Shown: positions 24,918 to 35,601 of the stretch, piece after piece
Numbering within the stretch: position 1 is the first letter of the stretch
Layout: every line of letters begins with the position of its first letter
Origin: Oasisia sp. SBJ-2009
Lineage: Eukaryota; Annelida; Polychaeta; Sabellida; Siboglinidae
DNA length: 64,000 bases
Assembly (NCBI GenBank): GCA_964017155.1
Contig: OZ024854.1
Span: 51,315,596-51,379,595 of the forward strand
Direction: 5' to 3'
Notes under the pieces: generated by a model
Database searches by the model: none
What the model saw: only the letters and a program-made list of their open reading frames with translations
What the model was told of the DNA's origin: nothing
Position numbers and translations under genes: made by a program

Positions 24918-25744
24918 GTAATCATTGGTATTTGATAGTCATAAAATATCATCATGACACAAGTAACTGCATTTTAAAGATGTTTCTTATAAACTATTAA
25001 TTTTGTATAATGGCAAGAAAGATGTTATGTTTGTTTTGATTAATTATGTTTATAATGATGTAAGTGTGGTGTTTGTTGGTTAATTATATGTTGCCATATT
25101 TATGTTACAAACATAGAAATTAATATTATGGAAATTATATATTGAAATACTCATTACATCATACACTATGATTTGTATCAACTGCATTCTGATTGAGTAG
25201 AGTGGAATACCTAACTCTATCTTTACAGAAAGCACTAATTAATGCCCACCTATGTCACTGCAATGACTGCATTTTTTGTTGTTGTGGTCATCTCATATGA
25301 ATAACCAGAGAAAAATATGCAAACTATGTGATTATGGTGAAGAAACATTTAATTCATAATTACAAACTTACAACATATTCAAAATTATTCATCATTAGCC
25401 CATTGAAATTATGTGTACCCAGGGTAATCATTATTTGTCACAGTCGTCTATTTGCCTATTTGTGTAGACGGATAGATTATGCAAAGTCGAAGGGTGCAGG
25501 CTTCCCTATGACCTGAAAATAAAACGAGTTTCAAGTGTGCGGTACTTCTGTCATCGAGTAACACCAATTCTTTATACTAATCAGTTCTGCTGGTAAAACA
25601 ATTATTACAATTGTTGTCACATACACAGCTATGCACGGTTATGTTTAAAAAAATTAACCGCTTGACCAGTAAAGCATTATATATGTTAATATGCATCTAA
25701 ATTGTCAGCTTAGTTTTAATATTAATTTGGTTCATATGCCAGTG
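24918..25744. other. Unassigned AT-rich stretch
   Basis: No further exon of the gene above can be supported before the duplicated segment begins at 25745. Short open frames here have no motif. Confidence 0.4.
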
Positions 25745-28525
25745 GAAGTTGTTGTGCCCCCTATAATTTATTTCTGAACCTGCTCCTGCGTATGATAGTT
25801 TATTTGTCTGCATGAGGTCTTTGCAATAGTGGGTGTCCTTGATAAATTGTATATTGTTGGAATCGCATGTGGACTAAAGTAAAGACAACATGATAAATTG
25901 TATATTGTTGGAATCGCATGTGGACTAAAGTAAAGACAACATAAAGTAAAAACATTTTATTGAAACTTTTTGACAAAATTGACTACAATATAATGGCAAG
26001 CACTGCACATGATATATGTATTTATTTTTAATATCACATGCACATCAGATAAAAACAAGCAGTAATAGAAAATTAAGAAAAGGTTGAAAACACTACACCC
26101 ATGGGTAAATTGTTCAAAATCCTGAAACAAATGTTACACAACAAAATCTTGACAATTTACCTAAAATTGTAATGTTTACTCATAATGCACGCATTATAGA
26201 TATTACTGAAACATGCTGTAAATAGATTATTTTTACAGCAGTAGAACTTAAATTGATGTTTTATTAAACATATTTCTCTTGACAAGTTTGCATACAAGTT
26301 TCAGTTTGGCTTGAATGGCAGACTCATCTGACAAGATTTTATAAATGAGAGCCATGTTAATTGTCACTTTGTTTCTTGCATAGGTAGATGTGGATGCACA
26401 GAAAATGTCAGGTACCTGGCATGCACTACCATTAAAGAGAGTGAACTCACACAGTAATGCCATCGATATCCAAGCCGATGAAGTTCACCAAAGAATGCCG
26501 AACCTATCTTATAGTGTTGAGAGAGGTTGACCGAAGGCTCATGCCATATTTGCCAGACCAAGGCACCCGCCGTACTACCACAAACTGCAAAGTTAATCAG
26601 ATCTATATTGGTCTCTAGTCAATTTGGGTAACTGACTGGCCTAGAAGTCAGTGCACACACCATCGGTACAGGGGAGACTGTCATGGATGCAACACACAAC
26701 TGAGATCACTCGCTTGATATTCACATGACATTTGATCTGCAGCGTCTTGCACAGCCCATTGTTGTGGAATCTTGGACAGTAATTATAGAATTATTTGAAT
26801 ACTCTCAAGAATAGCGCATTCATATTTTCTGTTTTATTTTCAATATACAATTTTGTGTCAGGGTATGTCATGTAATAACTACTACATATGTTATATTTGA
26901 CATTTAATGGCTCAGCTGGAGGTTGTATCCATGTCAAAGTAAATGTTGGAAGTGACAAAATAAGGTGTTGTTGTGATGCCAACAGTATATTTCTTTCACC
27001 AAATATTCAAACATGTCTACCTTCTTCAGAATGAATAATAATTGATTTCATAAATTGATTTTTGAGTTATTGTTGTATGCTGAATAGTTTTTTAAAGGTG
27101 TTGGCCGAAGTCTGTGTGGACACTGGACTGGACACACTTAGTATAACATGCATTACACAACTGCAAAGGTTATCCTAGTTTTCCATGTCCAGGATATTAT
27201 GAAAATGTTAATGAAAGCAAATGTGTATTGAAATGGGCATATTAAAATATTTTGACAATTTATACATTGTTGATTTGTTAAAATGTTTACTTGGAGTGAT
27301 CAGACGTATCTTCCATGCATTTGACCGACACAAATGATTGCATTAATCTTAGCCCTGCCTCTGCCTCGTCTCACTTGCATTGTAGTGTGGCCCATACTAA
27401 TATATCATAATTCGAGTTGTATTATGCATTCATATATTGCTGTGATGAAAAGATAAAGATTAGAACAGCTGGCATATGTGAATTGAAAGGTATCAGGTAT
27501 TACATAGACTACAGCCAGGCATCACTGACCAAAATGGAAACAAGTGCAAGAATGTTATGTGTAATACTTGCATATGGTGTACACTTGCTAGTAGCTATAC
27601 AAGCATTTTATGTTCATGTTTACATTTTTTATATTGAATAAATTCATCACCATCATGGTTGTCATAAAAATCAAAATTATGTTGCATAAAATATAATGCA
27701 AATCAACAACATCCAACAATCATAATAAAATGTGAGTCACAAAACACTGTTTAAATAATTGTAATAACCAACATAATTATTCGTTTGACGTTTTATTGCA
27801 CGAAATAACGGATGCTCCCCACGATCACCCGGAGCCTAGCTACTAGTCTAGTAGTAGTACTGCCAATGTTCCGAAGCCAATGATTTATCATGCATTTCGT
27901 CCCTAAGGCTAACGTCATCTACACGCTCTAGATATGTACTTTCGCAATGACACAGCTTATGAACAAGATCCTGCGTAATCAAATTCAATACATATAAAAG
28001 TATAAATACATGCTGTATGAGTGTATGTCAGCTATCTGGCGGAGACTAAGGCTAAGGCCTAAGCGATGCCGACTGTCAAACTTTAAAAATAATCTAACAA
28101 GTTAGAGAATCCGCGCCGAGTAGGCCTATAATGAAGTTCGCAAGTTGCAGTTCTTGTTAAATTAGCCCACGACTACTCGCCCTGGTTGCTAACTACGATA
28201 AAACACGTAATACATACCTTCACAGAAGAAACACTTCGGAACGTTCGTCACAACACGCAAAAGCACATGCGGTTTGTTTATTGTGCCGTAGGATGCCGAT
28301 CTCGTTCAAAACACGTGACCCAAAAATGGCAGGACGTCCACACTGGCTAATGGTTTCACCAGATAAATACCCGGTGTAACGACGATTCTTTTTTGCCGAA
28401 TAAAAAAAGACAAGTACGCATTTTAAAATTAAACTGACTGTGCATACTAGTTAAACTATTGAAACATTACACATCAGGACATAAAAGAAAAGGATTGGCG
28501 ATTGGCAAAACGAAATGATTGGGAA
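25745..28525. repeat. Long diverged duplication, copy B
   Basis: Direct-orientation counterpart of 6050-10350 plus 15985-16325, with many substitutions and indels, so old. It lacks the hAT-like insertion, the 200-bp tandem and the TTAA insertion of copy A. Near 26372 an acceptor-like TTGCATAG is followed by GRCGCTENVRYLACTT; copy A has the same acceptor and a related Cys-rich start near 8171. The duplication may therefore include the last exon of a gene, possibly the one beginning at 20760, but this is only inferred. Confidence 0.8.
25841..25942. repeat. 51-bp perfect tandem duplication
   Basis: The unit starting GATAAATTGTATATTGTTGG at 25841 is repeated without change at 25892. It lies inside duplication copy B only, so it is a recent local event. 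Confidence 0.9.
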
Positions 28526-28737
28526 CCTTTAATAAAACAAAATTACCTTTTCATTTATTATGTTTTGGTCAGTTTTGTTCGTTTTACATTTATGCCAGAG
28601 TTTATAAAAAAAAAATATATTAATTATATACTATATGATTGTCGTCGCCTTTGTTCAAATTTAATATTTGGACATGTGACATCATATATTATATATGCTT
28701 ATTATTCTAGCTGTGGTTGCTGTATTGCGTTTCCTTG

Positions 28738-29400
28738 AAACATTCAGTCTACGTTAGGTTGACATTTCTTCAATGTATTTCTGTGCAGATTGTGACATTC
28801 AGTCTACGTTAGACTGACATTTCTTTAACTGTATTTCTGTTCAGAATATTACATTCAGTCTACGTTAGACTGACATTTCTTCAACTGTATTTCTGTTCAG
28901 ATTATAACATTCAGTCTACGTTAGACTGACATTTCTTCAACTGTATTTCTGTTCAGATTGTTACATTCAGTCTACGTTAGACTGACATTTCTTCAGCCGT
29001 ATTTCTGTTCAGATTGTTACATTCAGTCTACGTTAAACTGACATTTCTTCAACTGTATTTTTGTTCAGATTATTACATTCAGTCTACGTTAGACTGACAT
29101 TTCTTCAATTGTATTTCTGTTCGGAATGTGACATTCTGTCTACGCTAAACTGACATTTCTTCAATTGTATTTCTGCTCAGATTGTGCCATTCAGTCTACC
29201 TTATACTGACATTTCTTCAACTGTATTTCTGTTCGGAATGTGACATTCTGTCTACGCTAAACTGACATTTCTTCAACTGTATTTCTGTTCAGATTGTGAC
29301 ATTCTGTCTACGCTAAACTTACATTTCTTCAACTGTATTTCTGTTCAGATTGTGACATTCTGTCTACGCTAAACTGACATTTCTTCAACTGTATTTCTCT
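28738..29400. repeat. 56-bp minisatellite, about 12 units
   Basis: Each unit reads roughly ACATTCAGTCTACGTTAGAC, then TGACATTTCTTCAACTG, then TATTTCTGTTCAGATTGT. Early units carry the stem CAGTCTA-CGT-TAGACTG, an inverted repeat of 7 bases around a 3-base loop. Later units (from about 29129) carry the variant CTGTCTACGCTAAACTG, which breaks the stem. Every unit ends with a pyrimidine-rich tract plus CAG, a plausible 3' splice site. The array stops exactly where an open exon begins (29405). Confidence 0.95.
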
Positions 29401-29404
29401 TCAG

Positions 29405-29551
29405 ATTGCTACATTCCTGGTTTTCTCTGTGTTGGCTACGGCTCTCTTTATGACAACTATGCTGAGCCTGGCGTCTGTTGGCATTGACATTGTCCAATAC
29501 CAAGAGCACCACGAAGATGATGATGACTATGCAGGGGTGCGTAACGAGTAG
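29405..29551 (+). CDS. Putative terminal exon with one hydrophobic segment
   Basis: Directly after the pyrimidine tract and CAG of the last minisatellite unit, 48 codons are open to a TAG. They begin IATFLVFSVLATALFM, remain hydrophobic to about residue 30, then turn acidic (HHEDDDDY). This looks like a last transmembrane helix plus a short cytoplasmic tail, as in four-helix membrane proteins such as MS4A or tetraspanin-like families, but the family is not established. ATTAAA at 29580 is a possible poly(A) signal. No upstream exons were found. It could be an isolated exon or the end of a gene that starts outside the window. Confidence 0.5.
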   Translation: MATFLVFSVLATALFMTTMLSLASVGIDIVQYQEHHEDDDDYAGVRNE

Positions 29552-30251
29552 AGCGGTGTACTGAATACCGCTATGTGATTAAACAGATATTATGGTGCAG
29601 TTTTGAATAAGGTATTCCTTACGATATGTTATATTGCCAATGGAGAATACTAAAAGCTCTTTTGAATTTGTTATAACCGTGTACAAATCTAACGAAAAGA
29701 CGACATTCAATACACCCTGGGTTTCTCTTCCGTTTAAAAAGCGCAGACGGTCGATCAATGACGTTGTCTCACAAAGCCACAGCGAAGCACCATGCAAGAG
29801 GAACCGACATTGCACAGTGATTATTATAGTGATAATTCTATCTATATTATATTAACAAGAATACTTGATCAGCGTCATCGCAAAGTGACCGTCATTAGGC
29901 CTACTAACTTGTAACAGCAAAATGGTGGTTATTTTAGCACATCTATCGCGAGAACACATGCACTGGCAGCCATATAATTGTTATAGTTGAGACACAGTGC
30001 TTTAAAAAAAACCGGTTCCAGCAAAAAGATTTCGTTTGCAGCGTTCATTTAAAATACATAGATGAAATAGTAACAAAATAAAAAATATAAATACATATAA
30101 ATACATTATTAAAACAGTATGTAGACTTTAATCATGGTAACATGTAGTATACAAAGCCTAATCTATAATATCATAACAATTATAATTGTGGTTGTCGCAA
30201 CACAAATAATAGATTCAGCAAACAGCACATCATGAATGTCACAAGTGTCTT
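29552..30251. other. Unassigned stretch
   Basis: Two overlapping open frames (plus 29634-29855, minus 29579-29815) cover the same bases and neither shows a family motif. Nothing else is seen. Confidence 0.4.
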
Positions 30252-30491
30252 TCATGGAAACGTCACAGTTAATAATTGTTTGTCATTGAGAAGCTGTACA
30301 GACATGGAAACGAATGATAAACACTTTCTATTTGTCACAGCTCTAAACCTTCTGGACGAGGGTAGAAGTATGTATTCGTCATGTGAAATATGAGTATTGT
30401 GATTTATAATTTGAATGGCTTTTTGCAGTACCTGTTTGTCATATAGAGTAGTGAGAGTGAACTGTTTCAAACTGGTCAATTTCTTACACAC
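30252..30491 (-). pseudogene. Possible LINE reverse-transcriptase tail remnant
   Basis: The minus-strand frame contains YILLPSSRRFRAVTNRKCLS and ends FVSMSVQLLNDK. A segment of the form LPSGRRYR..... RFKxSFVPxxIxLLN is a common C-terminal signature of CR1-like retrotransposon proteins. If correct, this is the last 80 residues or so of an otherwise lost element. No RT core is found upstream. The call rests on this one motif. Confidence 0.3.
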
Positions 30492-30847
30492 AATGCGTCG
30501 ACAATTATGCTTGTCTTTCAGAGATCTGGCATGAAATCAACGTGTCTTCCTGTTGTAGACATACGCAACGGCCGTGGACTGTCTGATGGTGGTCGTGTCT
30601 CTGCTTGAGGGGGTCGTGGCGGTGTGGTCGTCGGCCATCTGTTGTACAGCGTTCTTTTCTGGACGCTGCCTGCAGTCTGGCAACGTACGTAATGTTTACA
30701 CGGCTGTAACGCAGACCTGTATCCACCCCTAATGTATGTTCGTTTGGAGTAATCGGTCTATCATGCATATATTCTTTTCACCCATTAACTGTTTTGCTTA
30801 ACAAAATTTAGATATATATATATTTTGATTCAGTGTAATGATTTATT

Positions 30848-30865
30848 GGGGGGGGGGGGGGGGGG
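30848..30865. repeat. (G)18 homopolymer
   Basis: Eighteen consecutive G followed by CGGG. It lies 70 bases outside the inverted-repeat structure that begins at 30936. It could fold as a quadruplex and is prone to length errors in assembly. Confidence 0.9.
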
Positions 30866-31613
30866 CGGGAGTGGCAGGTCTCCGCGGGTAGGCGACTCAG
30901 CTTGTCGAATAGGGTTGTAGTCCACATAAGCCTATTAGTCTAGTCGGAAGACGGGGTTACCGTGCACCCCGTGAAATATACTTTTAATTGGCATCACTAG
31001 ATCGGAAAAAATACGCAGAAAACGGTTTGCTATGTTAACAAGTCAGCAAAATGTCCCACATATCATTTTATGCAAATTAATGCCGCCATTATTGAAAAAT
31101 GCAATTTTTACTATATCTATGCCAATATCTGACTAAATAATGTGTATAGACCCATGTTTTGAGGGTCAGCGACCATAATAAAACAATTTTTGACATGATC
31201 ACATGTGTCTGTGACAGACTAATATGCAAATTAGTGCCGCCATTATTGAAAAATCAATTTTTCTCTATATATCGGCCAATATTGCACATAACTGCAAAAA
31301 TAAGGTGTCCAAAACCATGTTTTCAGGGTTTACGATTTAACTACGAATGCCCCTGGCATGTTATGCAAATGTTGAAGTGCCAGCAAGCCCGATTATATGC
31401 TTTTTCGCTGTATCTCAGACAATATTGCAGGTAACTTGAAAGGGTTTTGAGGACATCTACTTACGAAATCGTCTTGTTTTTACGATCAAAGGTTAACATG
31501 GGGATCAATTCAGGGTATTGTGAATAACGAAATTCCATTAAGTTTATTAACCAACTCATTTATTGATATAGGTAAAGAATGATCTTTTCTGAGCTGCCGC
31601 GCCTCAACCTCTC

Positions 31614-32200
31614 ATGGACGTCAACATGATAATTGTTAGAATGTCATTCACTATCGCTTCCACTAAAATCGTCATCAAATTCAAACTCCTCCTCGGCTTC
31701 ATCCTCCTCCTCGTCTACCTCTTAACTAACACCAGTGTCCAGGAGACCAAACCAGTGAGTTTGGTAGCTCAGGACCGTAGGACCACACCGGTTCCAACAG
31801 TCCAACCTCAGTCCTTATCCACCCTTGTTCATCATCGTAGGGTTTCGGTTTTTCTAGGATGGATTCGCTAGCACGTTTATACAAGGCTACGCGGTGGTTC
31901 TCCCTCTTGACGTGTAGCTTCAAAGCAGAGTGGTAGGGAGCAAGGCGGGCCAGGTCGACCTTAGACTTGGAAGTGTCTTGTCCTTACCCACCATCTTGCA
32001 CAGGATTTTGGTACGGGCGACGTCCACCGAAGATTCGCGATTCCGTCCGTATGTCAGGCAGGTGAACTCTTCCAACTGCTTCTTCACGTAACATTCGAGG
32101 TTCCGTTCCTCACTAAGTTTTATGAACGCGTTATGAAACCGTGGATTCCCCTCCAGCTTTTTCAAGGGACCCACCTTCCCCTTCCCATTGAAGGCACTTC
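31614..32200 (-). pseudogene. Inverted C-terminal half of nuclease-like gene
   Basis: Read on the minus strand from 32200 down, the sequence runs FNGKGKVGPLKKLEG, then NPRFHNAFIKLSEERNLE, a LTYGRNRESSVDVARTK segment, and, after a one-base frameshift near 31975, KLHVKRENHRVALYKRASES, then DDEQGWIRTE and an acidic end. Its order matches the C-terminal half of the broken member at 59.0-61.3 kb. It retains a middle segment (about 240 bases) that the plus-strand copy has lost. Start and stop are not natural. It is joined back to back with the plus-strand copy at about 32200. Confidence 0.65.
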
Positions 32201-32204
32201 GAAC

Positions 32205-33374
32205 AAAGCCGCCATTCTGGACTACCTCCTGGAAGACACAACCCCAGAAGATCTGCCATACCCCACGGACGCCATGTTCATCCAAGACGGCAAGGCACTG
32301 CTCCATACCCTTACCAATCTCCCCCCGACTTGGGGTGAGATATGCCTACATGTTCTTGATAAGATGGTGGCTAAGAAGCACTTCTTGTTCACGACTGACA
32401 GTTACCATCCACAGTCTATCAAAGCCCAGGAAAGGTTGAGGTGCAGGAGTTCAGAGAAGATTATTCTGGCTGGACCAACGACAAGGAAACCATATGACTT
32501 CAAGATGTTCCTTGCAAATGACGACAAGAAGAAGCAGCTCTGCCAGCTCCTGCTGCGAGTATGGAGTGGTCGACAGGCAGCTTCAAGGCGGGAGAGAACC
32601 GAGATGGCTGTGCTGATCGTAGAAGGGAAAGCCCATCAACTCGTCTCATCGAACGGCGGAGTGAGTTGAAAGTCCATATTATTATTAGTAGTATTATTAT
32701 TACTACATAAATATTGAAATATTATTATATATCAGATCGATTTCACTCTTTCTATTATGATCTCAGCTTTCAAACCTCAGTAGTCTTTTGTGTTACAGGT
32801 CAAGGTGCGTGAAATCGCCACAATCTACAGCAACCAAGAGGAGACGGACACGAGAGTGGCGCTGAACCTCCATCACGCCGCCGCATTTGGTTACAAGAAC
32901 GCAGTAGTCAGAACCCCTGACGCAGATATCTTCATGATTTTACTTTACCAAGCTCACGCTATCAAGCTGACTGTATACCTCGATACGGGGTCAGGGAAAC
33001 ATCGACAGCTAATCAACCTCTCTGATCTCGCAGTATCCCTTGGAGAAAACTACTGTGCGACTCTTCTTGGGATATATGTATTCAGTGGAGAAGACTGCAC
33101 CAGTGCTTTCAAAGGGAAGGGGAAGATGGGTCCCTTGAAAAAGCTGGATAAGAATCCAAGGTTTCATAACGCGTTCATGAAAGATGAGCATGGGTGGATA
33201 AGGACTGAGGATGGACTGTTGGAACCGGCGTGGCACTGCGGTCCTGTGTTACCAAACTCACTGATTGATCTCCTGGACACTGGTGATAGTGAAGAGGTAG
33301 ACGAGGAGGAGGAGGAAGCAGAGGAGGAGTTTGACTTTGATGACGATTTTAGTGGCTTTAGAATGACATTCTAA
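32205..33374 (+). pseudogene. FEN1/XPG-like nuclease family member, internally deleted
   Basis: Two open exons are separated by a 138-base GT-AG intron (32661-32798, GTGAGT donor, TGTTACAG acceptor, phase 0). Exon 1 holds FIQDGKALLH, then DSYHPQSIKAQERLR and VWSGRQAASR. Exon 2 holds NQEETDTRVALNLHHAA (32838), TPDADIFMILL (32917) and GEDCTSAFKGKGK (33085), ending in a Glu/Asp-rich tail. This order of acidic motifs (Asp, then Asp with a following LK/IK and Arg, then Glu-Glu, Asp-x-Asp, Gly-x-Asp) parallels FEN1/XPG nucleases. After NPRFHNAFMK the frame jumps directly to DEHGWIR; comparison with the inverted half at 31614-32200 shows an in-frame deletion of about 80 codons. The natural start is not in the structure. 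Function is inferred from motif order only. Confidence 0.6.
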
Positions 33375-34108
33375 CAATTATCCTGTTGACGTCCATGAGA
33401 GGTTGAGGCGCGGCAGCTCAGAAAATATAATTGTTTACCTATATCAATAAATTAGTTGGTTAATGAACTTAATGGAATTTCGTTATTCACAATATCATGT
33501 ATTGATCCCCAGGTTAACATTTGGTTGTAAAACAAGACGATTTCATAAGTAGATGCCCTGAAAAACCCTCTCAAGTTACCTGCAATATTGGCTGAGATAC
33601 AGCGAAAAGAAGCATATATTCGGGCTTGCTGACACTTTAGAATTTGCACAGCATGCCAGGGACATACGTAGCTAAAGCAGGGATGGCCTCTTAATGATCG
33701 TCGACCCTGAAAACATGGTTTTGGACACTTTATTTGTGCAGTTATGTGCAATATTGGCCGACATAAAGTGAAAAATAGATTTTTCAATAATGGCGGCACT
33801 AATTTGCATATTAGTCTGTCACAGAAATATGTGATCATGTCAAAAATTGTTTTATTATGGTCGCTCACCCTCAAAACATGGGTCTATACACATTATTTAG
33901 TCAAATATCTGCAATATTGGCTGAGATATAGTGAAAAATTGATTTTTCAATAATGGCGGCACTAATTTGCATAAAAATCATACGTGGGACATTTTGCTGA
34001 CTTGTTAACCTAGCAAACCGTGTTCTACGAATTTATTTCCGATCTAGTGATACCAATTAAACGTATATTTCACGGGGTGCACGGTACCCCCCTCTTCCGA
34101 CTAGACTA

Positions 34109-34732
34109 TATGGCACATTCGAGAATTAGGCAGCGTCTTTCATCGTGTTCTCTCCCAAATTGACATTTCCTACCCGCTGCCAGAGCTGTTGCTCTGACCA
34201 TGGAGCAGGCGTCATATTTAGTCGGTACCAGCACAGTATAAACAGCACAGCGTAACAATTGTGTCATTATATTGAACCCATAGGGAGTTCTTTTTTGTAA
34301 TGAGATTAGTAAGGCTTCCAACAGAAAAGAGACACACTTCTAAGTGTCAAGGAGATATTAATTGTAGTCTGATAACAATACGTAATATGTAATTTTGTTG
34401 AGACACCGCCAATATGAGCCTAACGCTTCGTTCCGCTGACTAAGAAACCCTTACCCTCTTTGATATGACGTAGATGAACCCCAAGGGTAATGGGAACTGT
34501 GAAGTTTATACTAGATACTACATTATATTATGTCATGTCATTATTATGAAAACCGTTATCATGTAATTGTCTTCCTTTGTAGATATTCCCGCTGTCAACC
34601 AGTAGCGACGGTTCCTTGATGCTCGCGCGAAACACGTGCCTCGATAGACGAGGGTGTACCCTCTCCACTGCACCGCTACTGCAGGGATTGGGAAAGAGCA
34701 CGTGGGAAGGATCATTGATGAAGACGGAGACA
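34109..34732. other. Unassigned stretch
   Basis: Nothing can be assigned. A 71-codon minus-strand frame (34106-34321) and GC-richer sequence around 34600-34700 have no recognisable motif. Confidence 0.35.
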
Positions 34733-34990
34733 CTGTAGTGGGGCGGATATGTGGAAAATATCAGAGGGATTGTGGGTTTGGTGGTAAAAGCACCAACATT
34801 GGCACAGTTGATGCTAAAGAGGTACTAAACGATTTTAGATATAGTGCCAAGCTCAATGTATGCCCTGGTGTCCATAAAATGACCAAAATCCAAGATGGCC
34901 ACCAATCGAAGTGTGGACATTTAGAAAAGGCGTTATCTTCATTAGTAATTGACATAAAAAGATGAATGAAGTGTCTATTTCTATGTTTTC
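34733..34990 (+). repeat. Dispersed repeat, plus-strand copy
   Basis: It matches the reverse complement of 61430-61805. Shared words, in order: AGTGGGGC.GATATGTG, GATTGTGGGTTTGGTG, AGTTGATGCTAA, GATATAGTGCCAAGCT, AATCCAAGATGGCC and ATGAATGAAGTGTC. At the other locus it lies just upstream of the nuclease-family pseudogene, so it may be a 5' part of that element. A 103-codon frame crosses it but is not shared between the copies. Confidence 0.75.
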
Positions 34991-35136
34991 AGGTATGGGG
35001 ATTCCAACGCAACCACCATTTGAATGGTAAAATGTTACACAAAAATACATTTACAAGAAAAATGTGTAAAATATGGTCGTAAAAAGGCAAAATAAAAAAA
35101 AATGGTGAAAATACACAGACTCGACTCACTGCTAAA

Positions 35137-35591
35137 AGCCACCAATAGACTATCGCCAGAGCTGCTCTGGCAATAAGGATTTTTTTCGCCCTTATTGCCA
35201 GAGCTGCTCTGGCAATAAGGGCGAAAAAAATTCTTATTGCCAGAGCAGAAAGCAATGCGCCCCTAGCGGATTTTCAGTGCAAATCTCAGAGCAGCTCTGG
35301 CTATAAGAAAAGATTTTTTTTTATTGCCAGAGCAGAAACCGAATGATGGAAATGTGCATGCGCGACCGGTTGGCGATGTGTTTAGCGAACATATGTCGAC
35401 ATAGTGATTGTTTCAGATACACATGACGCCTTGGTATCGTTTTTTGACTGATTTAGGCGATCGTAGCGTGGAAACTGTGATAATATAAATCCGCAGAGCT
35501 GCTCTGGCAATAAGGGCGAAAACAATTCTTATTGCCAGAGCAGAAACGGATGCGCCCCTAGCGGATTTTCAGTGCAAATCTCAGAGCAGCT
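35137..35591 (+). repeat. Hairpin-rich repeat array A, left part
   Basis: The array alternates hairpins of the form TTATTGCCAGAGC...GCTCTGGCAATAA with a spacer of about 150 bases that contains GCATGCGCG, GTCGACATA and TTTAGGCGATCGTAGC. It is interrupted at about 35591 by a LINE and resumes at 47658 with the expected continuation. A copy in the opposite orientation is array B at 57590. Confidence 0.9.
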
Positions 35592-35601
35592 TTTTCGCTC
35601 C

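Larger units (their letters stand above)
30936..34108. mobile_element. 3.2-kb inverted-repeat structure with nuclease-like gene
   Basis: The outer ends are TAGTCTAGTCGGAAGA at 30936 and its exact inverse ending at 34108. The arms stay complementary inwards for about 700 bases of non-coding sequence and then into coding sequence: the left arm carries an inverted C-terminal half of the gene, the right arm the end of a plus-strand copy. The unpaired middle (about 32205-33100) holds the N-terminal half. TA flanks both ends and could be a target duplication or part of the termini. It may be a transposon with very long inverted repeats, or two fused, opposed copies of one element. Confidence 0.7.

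Noticed and set aside
28738..29400. CRISPR-like array
   Set aside because: The whole 56-bp unit repeats, spacers included, and the context is animal nuclear DNA. It is a minisatellite.
31159..31434. Open frames in both arms (31159-31434 plus, 33452-33874 minus) that encode similar peptides
   Set aside because: They are similar because the arms are inverted repeats. The sequence is AT-rich, carries no domain, and the two copies differ by frame-changing indels.
32133..32204. First 24 codons of the plus-strand frame at the nuclease-like gene
   Set aside because: They are the antisense of the inverted C-terminal half (GKGKVGPLKKLEG) and not part of the gene.
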